17,529 bases of DNA from SKVR01 sp041642035 (GTDB taxonomy: Bacteria; Bacteroidota; Bacteroidia; Bacteroidales; UBA7960), in the NCBI GenBank assembly GCA_041642035.1, contig JBEPXC010000059.1:1-17529 (forward strand). Reading direction: 5' to 3'. A program made the position numbers and the translations under genes. This document shows positions 1-9,200 of the stretch, piece after piece (positions within the stretch are counted from its first letter, which is position 1; each line of letters opens with the position of its first letter). The notes beneath the pieces were generated by a model. It searched no databases, was not told the DNA's origin, and was given only the letters and a program-made list of their open reading frames with translations.

Positions 1-605
1 CCTCTGCTTATCCGGTGCTATATTTTAATTATACGAAAGGGTTCGACAATATTGCCGGTGGCGACATCAGCTATACCCGGTTAGAAGCCCGTGCCGAGAT
101 CAACTATACCCTATCCCTTTGGGGCAAGCAGAGCTGGATTGTGGAAGCCGGATTGACCAACAAGGACAATTTGCCCTGGTCGTTGCTTTTTACAGCCAAA
201 GCGGGCAACCGGCAGTTTTATCTGGCATCTCCCTTCAGTTTCGGCACCATGGACATGAACGAGTTTGCTGCCAACCGTTATGCATCGGTTTTCTTCCAGC
301 ATAACTTCGAGAGCCTGCTCTTTCGCCGCCCGGGCTATGCCCCCGAAGTGGTACTGATAGCCAATGCCGGCTTTGGCAAGCTACAATCGCCCCAACATCA
401 TATCTTCATGAATGCCCGCTCCTGGCACAAGGGCTTCTTTGAATCGGGCATAGCCATCAACAAGCTGTTTCCACAGAGATGGGTGAGCAAGGTAATTTTC
501 GGAATGAGTCCTGGAATTGAAGTGCTTTACCGGTTTGGGCCCTACAGCTTACCAGAAGCTAAAGATAACCTAACGGTAAAGTTGAGCATGGTGTTGGCGT
601 TATAA
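1..605 (+). CDS. DUF5686-type outer-membrane protein, C-terminal part (5' end outside window)
   Basis: The reading frame is open at the left edge (first full codon at base 3, reading S-A-Y-P-V-L-Y-F-N-Y-T-K-G-F), so the gene starts upstream. GTG at 15 is an internal Val codon, not a start. The visible ~200 residues look like the C-terminal beta-barrel of the DUF5686/carboxypeptidase-regulatory-like family: alternating aromatic/polar strands, a YP-x-L-x-F-x-Y-x-K-G motif at the start, an RFGPYSLPEAKDNL segment near the end and a short hydrophobic last strand ending VLAL. Members are large Bacteroidota outer-membrane proteins of unclear function with an N-terminal carboxypeptidase-regulatory-like domain, which lies outside this window. 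It is convergent with the PUL regulator. Its last 13 codons, stop and downstream ~27 bases recur at 14500-14565 beside ftsX. Its bases are much richer in G+C than the following PUL. Family call by recall of conserved motifs; fairly sure. Confidence 0.75.
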   Translation, partial: SAYPVLYFNYTKGFDNIAGGDISYTRLEARAEINYTLSLWGKQSWIVEAGLTNKDNLPWSLLFTAKAGNRQFYLASPFSFGTMDMNEFAANRYASVFFQHNFESLLFRRPGYAPEVVLIANAGFGKLQSPQHHIFMNARSWHKGFFESGIAINKLFPQRWVSKVIFGMSPGIEVLYRFGPYSLPEAKDNLTVKLSMVLAL

Positions 606-632
606 ATCAGGGGAATAATCCCGACGAGTGCT
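567..632 (+). repeat. Left copy of 66-bp direct repeat bracketing the PUL
   Basis: Pairs without gaps with 14500-14565; 54 of 66 positions are identical by hand alignment, 36 of 40 within the first 40 bases, with 15 identical bases in a row (592-606). It spans the last codons and stop of the DUF5686 gene plus 27 bases of downstream DNA. Inferred to mark the left junction of an inserted PUL. Confidence 0.85.
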
Positions 633-668
633 GTTTGGTTCATCAACAATAGCCTAGGCATCATCGGG

Positions 669-3600
669 TTATTCTTTTGTTATAGCCTGTGGTGCATCGC
701 TATTGTGAAGTAATTTTACTTCTCTAATATATTCTTTAGCCGTTTTACCAACAACCTTTTTAAATGAGGTATAAAAATAAGAGTAACTGTTAATTCCAAC
801 TGCATCCATTGCTTCATTAATTCTGTCACATCCCAGATCAAACATATTTCTTGCATGCCGCATTTTAAGTTTGATGATGAAGCTGGTGGTTGACTGGCCA
901 ACCAAAGCTTTTAGCTTACGGTGTAGCTGCATCCTGCTCAGGCCAACTTCTGTAGCCAGGTCTTCAACTGAAAAATCAGGGTTGCTAATATTGTGTTCAA
1001 TAATATCAGAAATCTTTGTTATAAGTTTCTGATCGAAAGGAGCATAGTGTTTTTTAATTTCCTGAGTTACGTTTTGGGTTATCAGAAATTCTTTAAAATT
1101 GTTTCTGGTCTCAATAATATTATCAATTTTTTGCAGCAAAGCATGAGTATTAAAAGGTTTTGTGATGTAGTCCCATGCACCGGCGTCAAGCCCCTTTTTT
1201 ATATGTTCTTCATCTGTTCTTGCCGTTAGCATGAGGATTGGAATGTGTGATGTTTGATTGTTTTTTCTGAGATCTCCACACATTTCAATACCATCCATTT
1301 CAGGCATCATTACATCACTTATGATTATGTCGGGTAGATATTTTAGGGCTTGCTCGATTCCATCAATACCATTAGAGGCTTCAAGAGTAGAATATTGTGG
1401 TTGCAGGCAATTTTTAAGGTATGCGCGTAAATCATGGTCATCTTCAACAATTAATATTCTTTCCCGCTCTTCGGCACATTCCTTGCGAGGCTTATCAAAA
1501 TCAATCAGTACATCAACTGCTGGATTTTTAGGATCGGTTATTTCAAATAATTCATCCGCTGAATAGGATTCTTCAGAGACAGGTATTTTTACTATAAACT
1601 CAGTACCACCATAATGACTATCGGCAATATTTATCTCTCCCTTATGTGCCTTAATAAGTTGATAGCTTAAATGAAGCCCAATGCCTGATGATGACCGATC
1701 CTTTCCATGGACATATCTTTCGAACACCAATGATTTTTCACTATTAGGAATACCCTTTCCACTATCTTTTATGGTAATAACAGCAAATTGCTTGCTTTTC
1801 TTCCAAATGGGTTTCAATTCAATCTCAATAATGCCATTTTTGGGGGTAAACTTGAAGGCATTTGAGAGTATGTTATAAATTACTTTTTCAATAATATCTC
1901 TATCGAAATAGCATTCCATCGAAGCTGGAATGATAATATTGAAGTTGATCTCTTCACTCTCAGCCTGCCATAAAAATGCTTCTGTGGTTTGTTTTATGAA
2001 TGAGGCAAGATCATATCCCGATACTTTTAGGATATTCTGCTCAGCATTGATTTTTCTAAAATCAAGAAGTTGATTTACTAAAAACATCAACCGCTTGACA
2101 TTTCGAGATACGATGTGATAACAAAAATCACGATGCTTCGTGTTTATTTTCGATTCAATAAGGTCATTTAAGGGGCCAATTATTAATGAAAGAGGTGTTT
2201 TAAATTCATGAGCAATATCGGTAAAAAATGTCAGTTTGAGTTCATTGATCTCCAAGTCCTTTTTACGTTGCACATTATCGAGTTCTATTTGATGTTTTAG
2301 TTTTTGTCTGTTGCGCATAATGTATATAAAGGCCCAAAGGATAGAAGCAGCCAATAAGAAATAGATCATATAAGCCCATGTAGTTTGCCATGGGGGAGGT
2401 AGAATTTTAATTTCCAGGGTTTTTGGTGTGTCACTCCAGATACCATCATGATTAGCAGCATTGATGCGTAGCGTGTAGGTGCCAGGTTTAAGGTTCGAAT
2501 AAGGAGCAAATCTATGATTTCCATTTGTGTATATCCAATCCGTGTCATAGTCATCCATCCTATACTTGAACATGTTTTCAGATGCATTGGCATAATTGGT
2601 TCCGGCAAATTCAAAAATAAAATCATTTTGCCTATAGTTAAGGGTGATTTCCTGGGTAAGGTTTATCGATTTATCCAGAATCACTGATCCCCAATAAGCA
2701 AGATCAGGTATAATGCTTTTATTGTGTACTCTGAAATCCGAAATGGCAATATTGGAAATATGAGGGTTACACTTTATTTCATTGGGCTTAAAGTAGTTTA
2801 TCCCATTTATGCTACCAAAAAACAACACACCTTCCATTGTTTTCCCAACTGCTTCTGTTAAGGTATTGGAGTTCAATCCATCTTCATAAGTATAGTTTCT
2901 TACTTGATCCAGCGTAGGATTATAGCAAATTAGCCCTTGTGAATTTGCCAGCCATAAGTTTCCCTCAGCATCTTTTTCAATACCCACAATTTTTTTGTCC
3001 AAAACGCCCTCTGTTTTTATCTGAACGAAATTACCAGAATCCCGGGTCTTCATAAGCAGCCCCGAATCGGTTCCTATCCATAGGGTGTTGTCATCATCCT
3101 TATAAAAGCACCAAATTGTGTTGTTGACTATATAATAGTTATTTTGCATGGATTGCCTGAAGCTCTCCATTGATAAATAATTTCCGGAGTCGGTTAAGTT
3201 TAGTTTGAATAAACCTTCCGAGATGGTTCCTATCCAGATACAGTTTTCGGATAGATCGTAATAAAGGCTGAAAATTCTTTTTCCACGTAAAGCGGATGCC
3301 TGTTCATATTGATCATGAATCCAAAATGTTTGTTCATTTTTCTGAATGATTAAACCTTCTTCCGTTCCAAAATAAATATTTCCATAGGCATCTTCACTAA
3401 TTACGTGAACGTTTTGATGATCCTCAGGTTGTTGATTTGAATGAAAGCTCATTTTAGAAAAGGACAAACTTTTTCCGGACTGAACATAAACACCATCGCT
3501 TGCAGCGATATACATTCGATCGTTTATTTTTTCGAAATTATTTGCCAATATTTCATTTTCGCCAGTTACTCTGCGTAATTGCTTTGATTCAAGCGAGTAC

Positions 3601-4721
3601 AGGAAGCATCCGTCGCTCTGGCTGGCAATATAGATATCTGAACCATCGATGTATAAATTGCGAATGAGGGGCCTGAGGGATATTTTCCGTAACTCCTCAA
3701 TTGGAAGCGAATGAAATCTTTTTTGTGACAAGCTGGTATAGCACAAGCCCTGCCTGTTTCCAACCCACAATGTATTTGTTTTATCCAGATAAAGGGATAA
3801 TATAGTGTTACTTAATAAGCTTCGCTCTTCTAAATAGCTGGAAGTATATTTATTCTTTATTTGGTAAGAGGAAGCATCTACTTCGAAAAGTCCGGAGTTA
3901 AGTGTACCAATCCAGATATCTCCAGTTGGAGTTTTACAAAGTGCCCGAATATCCATCCCCGAAAAATCATCAATAGGCTCAACTGAGATAACATCCTCTT
4001 TATTTTGCACAATGCAAAGATTCTCATATCCTGCTGCCCATATTTTATTGTTTTCATCTTCGATTAATTCAGAAAACAGGGCATTTCTGAAATCGCCTAA
4101 TTGAAAGCAAAGATCGTCTCTCCATACCCATATTCCTTGATTTGTAGCGAAATAGATGGTGTTGTCGCTGGTAACCAATACTTTTCTAACACTTAATCCT
4201 GTAACAGGAAGCTGCACAATTTCTACAGTAGGCTTAATATTTTCCACTACTTTAAGAACCCCATTTTCTGTTGCAATGAAAATATCCCCATTGCTACTTT
4301 CTGCTATGCTATGAATAAGATTAAACTCCTGTGGGGTATTAATTCGGGTAAATTTTTCATTTTCCAGTGAATAGTAGTTCAACCCACTACCATCTGTTCC
4401 GATCCATAATCTTTTCTGCGAATCCTCGAAGATGCAGGTAATTCTATTGCTAGACAGGCTTTCTTCGCTATCTGTTTGGCTTGAAAAAGTGATAATGTTA
4501 AGGCCATCAAAGCGGTTTAAACCATCATAGGTACCAATCCAGATGAAACCAAAACTATCCTGAAAAATACAGCTGACATCGTTTTGTGAAAGACCATCAT
4601 TAACAGTTATGGGTTTAAACCGTAATTCCTGCGAATTGCTATCAAAGCAGAAAGCCAGAACAAACAGCCATACCAATAGAAACCAGACACTAGTTGTAAT
4701 ATTTCTTTCTGTAGGTTTCAT
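669..4721 (-). CDS. Hybrid two-component system regulator (HTCS) of the PUL
   Basis: 1350 aa from the chosen ATG at 4721. Order: signal peptide (~1-31, hydrophobic FLLVWLFVLAF core); periplasmic sensor with 14 recognisable propeller-blade motifs of the (I/L)W(I/L)GT type, i.e. two seven-bladed propellers (~32-690); Y_Y_Y domain (~694-772); one membrane helix (~781-802); HisKA with AHEFKTPL and phospho-acceptor H838; HATPase with N-box and GxG motifs (SGKGIP, SSGIGL); receiver with ISDVMMPEMDG and phospho-acceptor D1136; AraC-type DNA-binding domain (~1235-1334). This is the canonical HTCS architecture: the periplasmic domain binds a specific oligosaccharide and the cytoplasmic AraC domain activates the adjacent PUL. 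All catalytic motifs are intact. The start is set at 4721 because a signal peptide follows directly, and because a good promoter (4770-4804) would start transcription downstream of the ATG at 4787. It diverges from the operon beginning at 5110. Confidence 0.95.
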   Translation of the reverse strand: MKPTERNITTSVWFLLVWLFVLAFCFDSNSQELRFKPITVNDGLSQNDVSCIFQDSFGFIWIGTYDGLNRFDGLNIITFSSQTDSEESLSSNRITCIFEDSQKRLWIGTDGSGLNYYSLENEKFTRINTPQEFNLIHSIAESSNGDIFIATENGVLKVVENIKPTVEIVQLPVTGLSVRKVLVTSDNTIYFATNQGIWVWRDDLCFQLGDFRNALFSELIEDENNKIWAAGYENLCIVQNKEDVISVEPIDDFSGMDIRALCKTPTGDIWIGTLNSGLFEVDASSYQIKNKYTSSYLEERSLLSNTILSLYLDKTNTLWVGNRQGLCYTSLSQKRFHSLPIEELRKISLRPLIRNLYIDGSDIYIASQSDGCFLYSLESKQLRRVTGENEILANNFEKINDRMYIAASDGVYVQSGKSLSFSKMSFHSNQQPEDHQNVHVISEDAYGNIYFGTEEGLIIQKNEQTFWIHDQYEQASALRGKRIFSLYYDLSENCIWIGTISEGLFKLNLTDSGNYLSMESFRQSMQNNYYIVNNTIWCFYKDDDNTLWIGTDSGLLMKTRDSGNFVQIKTEGVLDKKIVGIEKDAEGNLWLANSQGLICYNPTLDQVRNYTYEDGLNSNTLTEAVGKTMEGVLFFGSINGINYFKPNEIKCNPHISNIAISDFRVHNKSIIPDLAYWGSVILDKSINLTQEITLNYRQNDFIFEFAGTNYANASENMFKYRMDDYDTDWIYTNGNHRFAPYSNLKPGTYTLRINAANHDGIWSDTPKTLEIKILPPPWQTTWAYMIYFLLAASILWAFIYIMRNRQKLKHQIELDNVQRKKDLEINELKLTFFTDIAHEFKTPLSLIIGPLNDLIESKINTKHRDFCYHIVSRNVKRLMFLVNQLLDFRKINAEQNILKVSGYDLASFIKQTTEAFLWQAESEEINFNIIIPASMECYFDRDIIEKVIYNILSNAFKFTPKNGIIEIELKPIWKKSKQFAVITIKDSGKGIPNSEKSLVFERYVHGKDRSSSGIGLHLSYQLIKAHKGEINIADSHYGGTEFIVKIPVSEESYSADELFEITDPKNPAVDVLIDFDKPRKECAEERERILIVEDDHDLRAYLKNCLQPQYSTLEASNGIDGIEQALKYLPDIIISDVMMPEMDGIEMCGDLRKNNQTSHIPILMLTARTDEEHIKKGLDAGAWDYITKPFNTHALLQKIDNIIETRNNFKEFLITQNVTQEIKKHYAPFDQKLITKISDIIEHNISNPDFSVEDLATEVGLSRMQLHRKLKALVGQSTTSFIIKLKMRHARNMFDLGCDRINEAMDAVGINSYSYFYTSFKKVVGKTAKEYIREVKLLHNSDAPQAITKE

Positions 4722-4769
4722 ATTAAGTAAATTTGACAGTGCCTGAAATTTATTGAGAAATAAGTATAA

Positions 4770-4804
4770 CAAAAATAGTACAATCAATCAAGCCCAATTG
4801 CAAA
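4770..4804 (-). promoter_or_regulatory. Promoter of the HTCS gene
   Basis: On the minus strand, TATTTTTG (4777 to 4770) matches the Bacteroidota -7 box TAnnTTTG exactly. Upstream, TTG occurs at 4797-4795 (17 bp away) and TTTG at 4804-4801 (23 bp away), either of which could be the -33 element. Predicted transcription start is near 4763, giving a leader of about 40 nt to the ATG at 4721. Confidence 0.5.
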
Positions 4805-4926
4805 AAAAGAACAGATGTTACACTTGAGATGGTTTATGATACATGTGCGAATAATAATTGCCCCACCCAAAAGTGTATGGGGTTGCCTGTCAGACCCGTA
4901 ATGAAATTTAAATACCCAAAGCCCGT

Positions 4927-4959
4927 TTGTTACAATACGTCGGGTTGTTGTTACAATAC
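4927..4959 (+). promoter_or_regulatory. Candidate HTCS operator: two 12-bp direct repeats, 21-bp period
   Basis: TTGTTACAATAC occurs perfectly at 4927-4938 and 4948-4959. The 21-bp period is two helical turns, so both copies face the same side of the DNA. Tandem half-sites 21 bp apart are the arrangement known for AraC bound at araI1-I2. The second copy ends 26 bp before the -7 box at 4986, about where an activator overlapping the -35 region would sit. That the HTCS binds here is inferred. Confidence 0.6.
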
Positions 4960-4985
4960 AGAAAGGGGGTGTAAGGCGATGTGGA

Positions 4986-5003
4986 TAAATTTGTCACACA
5001 AAT
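4986..5003 (+). promoter_or_regulatory. PUL operon promoter (-7 box) with overlapping inverted repeat
   Basis: TAAATTTG (4986-4993) fits TAnnTTTG exactly. No TTTG or TTG is found 17-23 bp upstream, where GA-rich sequence lies instead, as expected for an activator-dependent promoter. The box overlaps a perfect inverted repeat, ATTTGT-CAC-ACAAAT (4989-5003), which would cover the predicted start point near 5000. Confidence 0.5.
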
Positions 5004-5109
5004 CAACAAGTACAAACCAAAACCGTCCACCTATGATGAAATCCCCGGCAGGCAAATTAACATTTTATAAGCAAAAGGAATTAATAACAGCTTTTATACA
5101 TGAGAAATT

Positions 5110-6264
5110 ATGAAAAAAACTATTACAAAACACAAAGATAATCTGATTATCTATTTCCTAATTTTAATGATAGGATTTGTTGCAAGCTCATCATGTACCA
5201 AAGATAATTTTAAGCCACAGGAAGATACCAAGGAATTAATGGCAACCGTTTCTTCCGAAACCACAGTAGCCTCTGGTGAGGCCATAAAGTTTACCGATCT
5301 TTCACTTGGTGTTACAAGCAGAAAGTGGACTTTCCCCGGGGGTACCCCACAAACATCAGAAGAAGCAGAAGTTGAAGTTGTATTCTCAGAAGAGGGAAAT
5401 ATAATTCCCGTTTTAGAAGTAGAGTATTTTGACGGTACAACGGAAACCAAGACATTTGCAGTTAAGGTTTTTCCGGTATTGGTTGCAGATTTTTCTCCCT
5501 CCGCTAACCGCATTAAAGTGGGAGAAACGATTACATTTACTGATAATTCACTTGGAGGGCCGACCAATTGGATGTGGGAGTTTGAGGGTGGAACTCCTGC
5601 CACCTCTACAGAACAAAATCCGACCATTGCTTTTAATGAAAATAAGCCTGTAACGATTAAGCTCACCATTACAAGAGCAGAAGACGGAAACAGTGCTTTA
5701 AAAGAAAAAGTGGACTTAGTCCAGGTGGGGCCCCCCGAACTTTGTTTGAACGGTAATTTTGAAACAGGCATAGGCAATGTAGTGGATTTTCAAACCTGGA
5801 ATGGTGCTTCTTTTCCTTATACAGTTGAAGCGGGTGGTGCTAATGAAACCGACCATACCTCAGTTATCAACTTTGAAGGAGCCTGGGGTTGGGGTCAGAT
5901 TATCAGTCGTGATTTCCCGAACAATAAAATTGTTCTTGAAAATGGCAACGACTATATCATGAGCATGTATGTAAAAGCTGAGGCACCCATTCGATTAGAC
6001 GTATTCAGGGGAGTTAACCATTTACCTGACTGGAGTGCGGCATTCCCTTCCGGTGGTACTCCTGAAGGCTACGAAGAGTTTTATGACAATTCCGGCACCT
6101 CATTTCCTATTGATATTACTACATCCTGGACAAAAGTATCTATTCAATTTGCTGTTCCTGATGATGGAAAAACCAGAAGCAACTTCTTTCCTGACATTAT
6201 ATTAGGAGGAGCTACTGATAGTAAAGTTTATCTTGATGAAATATCAGTGAAGATTGTAGAATAA
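5110..6264 (+). CDS. Surface lipoprotein with two PKD domains and a C-terminal carbohydrate-binding-like domain
   Basis: 384 aa. A basic N-terminus and hydrophobic stretch (IIYFLILMIGFV) precede Cys29 in ASSSC, an imperfect lipobox; T-K-D-N after the Cys resembles the acidic/lysine surface-export signal of Bacteroidota lipoproteins. Two PKD/Ig-like repeats follow (~42-121 and ~122-207), each with the WxFxGGTP pattern (KWTFPGGTP, MWEFEGGTP). The rest (~208-384) opens with LCLNGNFETG and ends in KVYLDEISVKIVE, the usual frame of CBM4/9- or galactose-binding-like jelly rolls. Likely a surface glycan-binding protein that presents polysaccharide to SusC/D. It is the first gene of the operon, 28 bp before susC; such proteins more often follow susD. 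There is no clear Shine-Dalgarno sequence, as is usual in this phylum. Ligand unknown. Confidence 0.8.
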   Translation: MKKTITKHKDNLIIYFLILMIGFVASSSCTKDNFKPQEDTKELMATVSSETTVASGEAIKFTDLSLGVTSRKWTFPGGTPQTSEEAEVEVVFSEEGNIIPVLEVEYFDGTTETKTFAVKVFPVLVADFSPSANRIKVGETITFTDNSLGGPTNWMWEFEGGTPATSTEQNPTIAFNENKPVTIKLTITRAEDGNSALKEKVDLVQVGPPELCLNGNFETGIGNVVDFQTWNGASFPYTVEAGGANETDHTSVINFEGAWGWGQIISRDFPNNKIVLENGNDYIMSMYVKAEAPIRLDVFRGVNHLPDWSAAFPSGGTPEGYEEFYDNSGTSFPIDITTSWTKVSIQFAVPDDGKTRSNFFPDIILGGATDSKVYLDEISVKIVE

Positions 6265-6292
6265 AAACTCGAAAAACGAAAAACATAAAAAT

Positions 6293-9200
6293 ATGAAAAA
6301 CAATGCAATAAAAAAGTTGTTGTTTGCGGCATTCATAATTATCAGCAATGTTGTTTATTCGCAAACAAGAATCACCGGAACAGTTGTTGACATGTCTGGC
6401 TCCTCGATGCCAGGTGTCAATGTTGTTGAAAAGAATACCTTAAATGGCACTACAACGGACGTGGATGGAAACTACTCATTGCTTATATCTGGCGATACAT
6501 TGGTATTTAGCTCTGTAGGTTTTGTAAAGGAAGAGATTCACATCAACGGCCGTACACGAATCGATGTAACCATGATACCGGATATTACTTCACTGGAGGA
6601 ATTCGTAGTGATAGGCTATGGAACTCAACGACGAAGTGATCTGACAGGGGCAGTTACTTCGGTCAGTACAGACCTTCTGGAAGATCGCCCTATTACAAAC
6701 ATTGCAGAAGCTCTTCAAGGCCAGGTGCCTGGATTGGCCATCAGTTCAACGGGAGGACAACCCGGTGCTGAAACGAAAATGAATATCAGGGGAATCTCTT
6801 CAGTGAGCGGAAGCTCACAACCCTTGATTGTTGTGGATGGTTTTCCCATGAATGATGTTTCTACCTCCGGCGGAGGTGGTTTGGAGCAATTTTCTGCGCA
6901 AATAGGTTCCTTTTCATACATTAATCCCGATGATATTGAGTCTATTGAAGTATTAAAGGATGCTTCTGCAACGGCAATTTACGGTAATCGTGGTGCCAAT
7001 GGTGTAATCTTAATCACTACCAAAAAAGGCAGAAGAGGCGATTCGGGGATCTCTTTCAGCACCTATTTTGGTAGCCAGGATATGAGAAAACGCATAGATG
7101 TATTCGATTTTAACGAGTATGCATCCTACCAGCAGCAAGTGAACCCTAACAACCGACTTTTTACCTCACCTGAAGGCACCCCCTATAATTTCGCGGATGC
7201 AGATCCTATGAACCTGGGATGGCAGGATGAAATTTACAGAAGAGGCTCAATTCAGAACTACTCATTATCCGTACAAGGAAAAAATGAAGAGACCAGTTAT
7301 GCCTTTTCGGGTTCTTACAATGAGAATGAATCCGTTTTAATAGCCACCAATTTCACCAAATTAACCACACGTTTGGCTTTGGATCATCAATTTTCTAAAG
7401 CTGTCTCGGTTGGGGCAAACATCAGTTATAGCAACATCACAAACAATGGAGTCCCTACTGATGGACGTGAAGGTACTGCAGCGGGAGTTGTAATGACGGC
7501 TTTGACTATGAGTCCTTTCAGAATGGACAACAACACACAGGCTCGCTTCAGAAGAGCCGGGGTGCCACAGCAGGAACTTGATAATTTTCTTTCTGCAAAT
7601 TTCAGTGACCCCGACAACGTGGCCAACAATACCAACCTTGACAAAAACATCAATCGGGCAATTGGAAATTTATATGCAGATTTCAAATTTACGGACTGGT
7701 TGTCTTTTAAATCAACTTTAGGGATTGATATTTACAACCTGAAGGATCAGCAGTATTATTCATCTCAAACCCCATGGGGTAGCTTGAATAATGGTGTAGG
7801 CGTAGCTGCTAGTAATAATTCCAGAAACCTGGTAAACGAAAATTACTTTACCTTTTCTCGCAGTTTTAACGCTCATAGAGTAAATTTAGTAACTGGTGTA
7901 TCGTTTCAGAAATCCAATTACGAATTTTACAGAACAGAAGCACGAAATTTCCAAAATGAAATTTTAGGTTATAATTCCCTGCAGGGAGCATCAGAATTTC
8001 TGACTACTTCGGCTGCGGATGATTTGTTTATGGCTTCTTTTCTCTCAAGGGCCAACTACTCCTATGATGACCGGTATTTGGTAACAGCATCATTTCGTAG
8101 AGATGGTACCTCCAGGTTCCAAAATGAGAAATGGGGTAATTTTTACTCAGGAGCTGTAGCATGGAATATTAAAAACGAATCGTTTTTGGAAAATTCAGAT
8201 TTTATTTCCACATTAAAGCTAAGAGCCAGTGCAGGACAGGTTGGAAATGCCAATGTGCCAGTACAAGGAGCCTTGCTGGATCAGCAATACTCCAACTACA
8301 CCTTTAACGGACAGGTAGTAAATGGCATAAGTCCACAAAATCTCGAAAACAAGGATCTTACCTGGGAAACTACTACCCAGACTAACGTAGGAGTTGATTT
8401 TGGCATCTTTGAAAATGCGTTCAACTTTACTGCCGACTATTTTGTGAAAAATACCACCGACCTCCTACTCCTGACTCCTGTATCCATAGCCACAGGTTTT
8501 TCATCCGGCTGGTTCAATATTGGTGAAATTTCAAACTCCGGTTTAGAGTTTTCAGTTGATTATGCGTTGCGCAGTCAAACCGGATTCACCTGGAACACCC
8601 GGTTTAATTTAACCACCGCGCAAAATGAAATTAAGGCTCTTGGTAATGATGGTGAACCCATTTACATAGATGTAAATTTTGATGCCATATCTACTGACGA
8701 GGTAATTCTTCAGGTTGGTGGATCCATTAATGATCTTTTTGGATATGAAACCGAAGGGATTTACCTGCCAGCAGATTTTAACCCTGATGGAACACCTTCT
8801 GAAGGTGTAGCTACAGCAGGAGCAGGAGAACAACCAGGAGACATCAGGTACAGGGATCTGAATAATGATGGAATCATTGATGGCTTCGACAGAACCGTTC
8901 TGGGTAATACAATGCCTGATTATTATGGCTCATGGAACAACAGCTTTTCGTTCAGGGGAGTTGAACTGGATGTAATCCTTCAGTACTCTTATGGCAATGA
9001 TGTATTTAATGCGACTAAAACACGTGTTTCGTCATTCCCGGGGGGAACTCCTAATCAAACCATCAACTGGCTCGACAGATGGACAGAAGAAAATCCAAAT
9101 GGTACGCAGTATGCAAGAGTTCCTTCTCTGCGTCCAGCAGACTATTTGGTGGAAGACGCTTCTTTCATACGTCTGCAAACCCTCCGCCTGGGATATAACC

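Larger units (their letters stand above)
4722..5109. other. Divergent control region between regulator and PUL operon
   Basis: 388 bases without a convincing gene. They hold the HTCS promoter (4770-4804), a lone TGTTACA at 4816-4822 that resembles the core of the operator repeats, the paired 12-bp direct repeats (4927-4959), a -7 box (4986-4993), and an inverted repeat around the predicted start (4989-5003). About 107 nt of leader then precede the first operon gene. A 94-codon open frame crossing the region (4829-5113) looks spurious. Confidence 0.6.

Noticed and set aside
611..622. GGGA-ATAA-TCCC hairpin after the DUF5686 stop
   Set aside because: 4-bp stem without a T-run; the same position in the right repeat does not preserve the pairing.
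652..659. GCCTAGGC palindrome between the convergent genes
   Set aside because: Eight bases only, with no extension of the stem and no T-run; not a convincing terminator.
4861..4882. CCCCA ... TGGGG inverted repeat
   Set aside because: Only 5 bp of stem with a 12-nt loop and no T-tract; not distinguishable from chance.
4829..5113. 94-codon plus-strand frame in the divergent control region
   Set aside because: Cys/Asn/Lys-rich sequence with no domain, no promoter before its ATG, and it runs across the operator and -7 box of the PUL; its stop only touches the next start by chance.
5151..5777. 208-codon minus-strand frame opposite the PKD lipoprotein gene
   Set aside because: Shadow of a clear plus-strand gene; low-complexity Ser/Val/Thr-rich translation without motifs.
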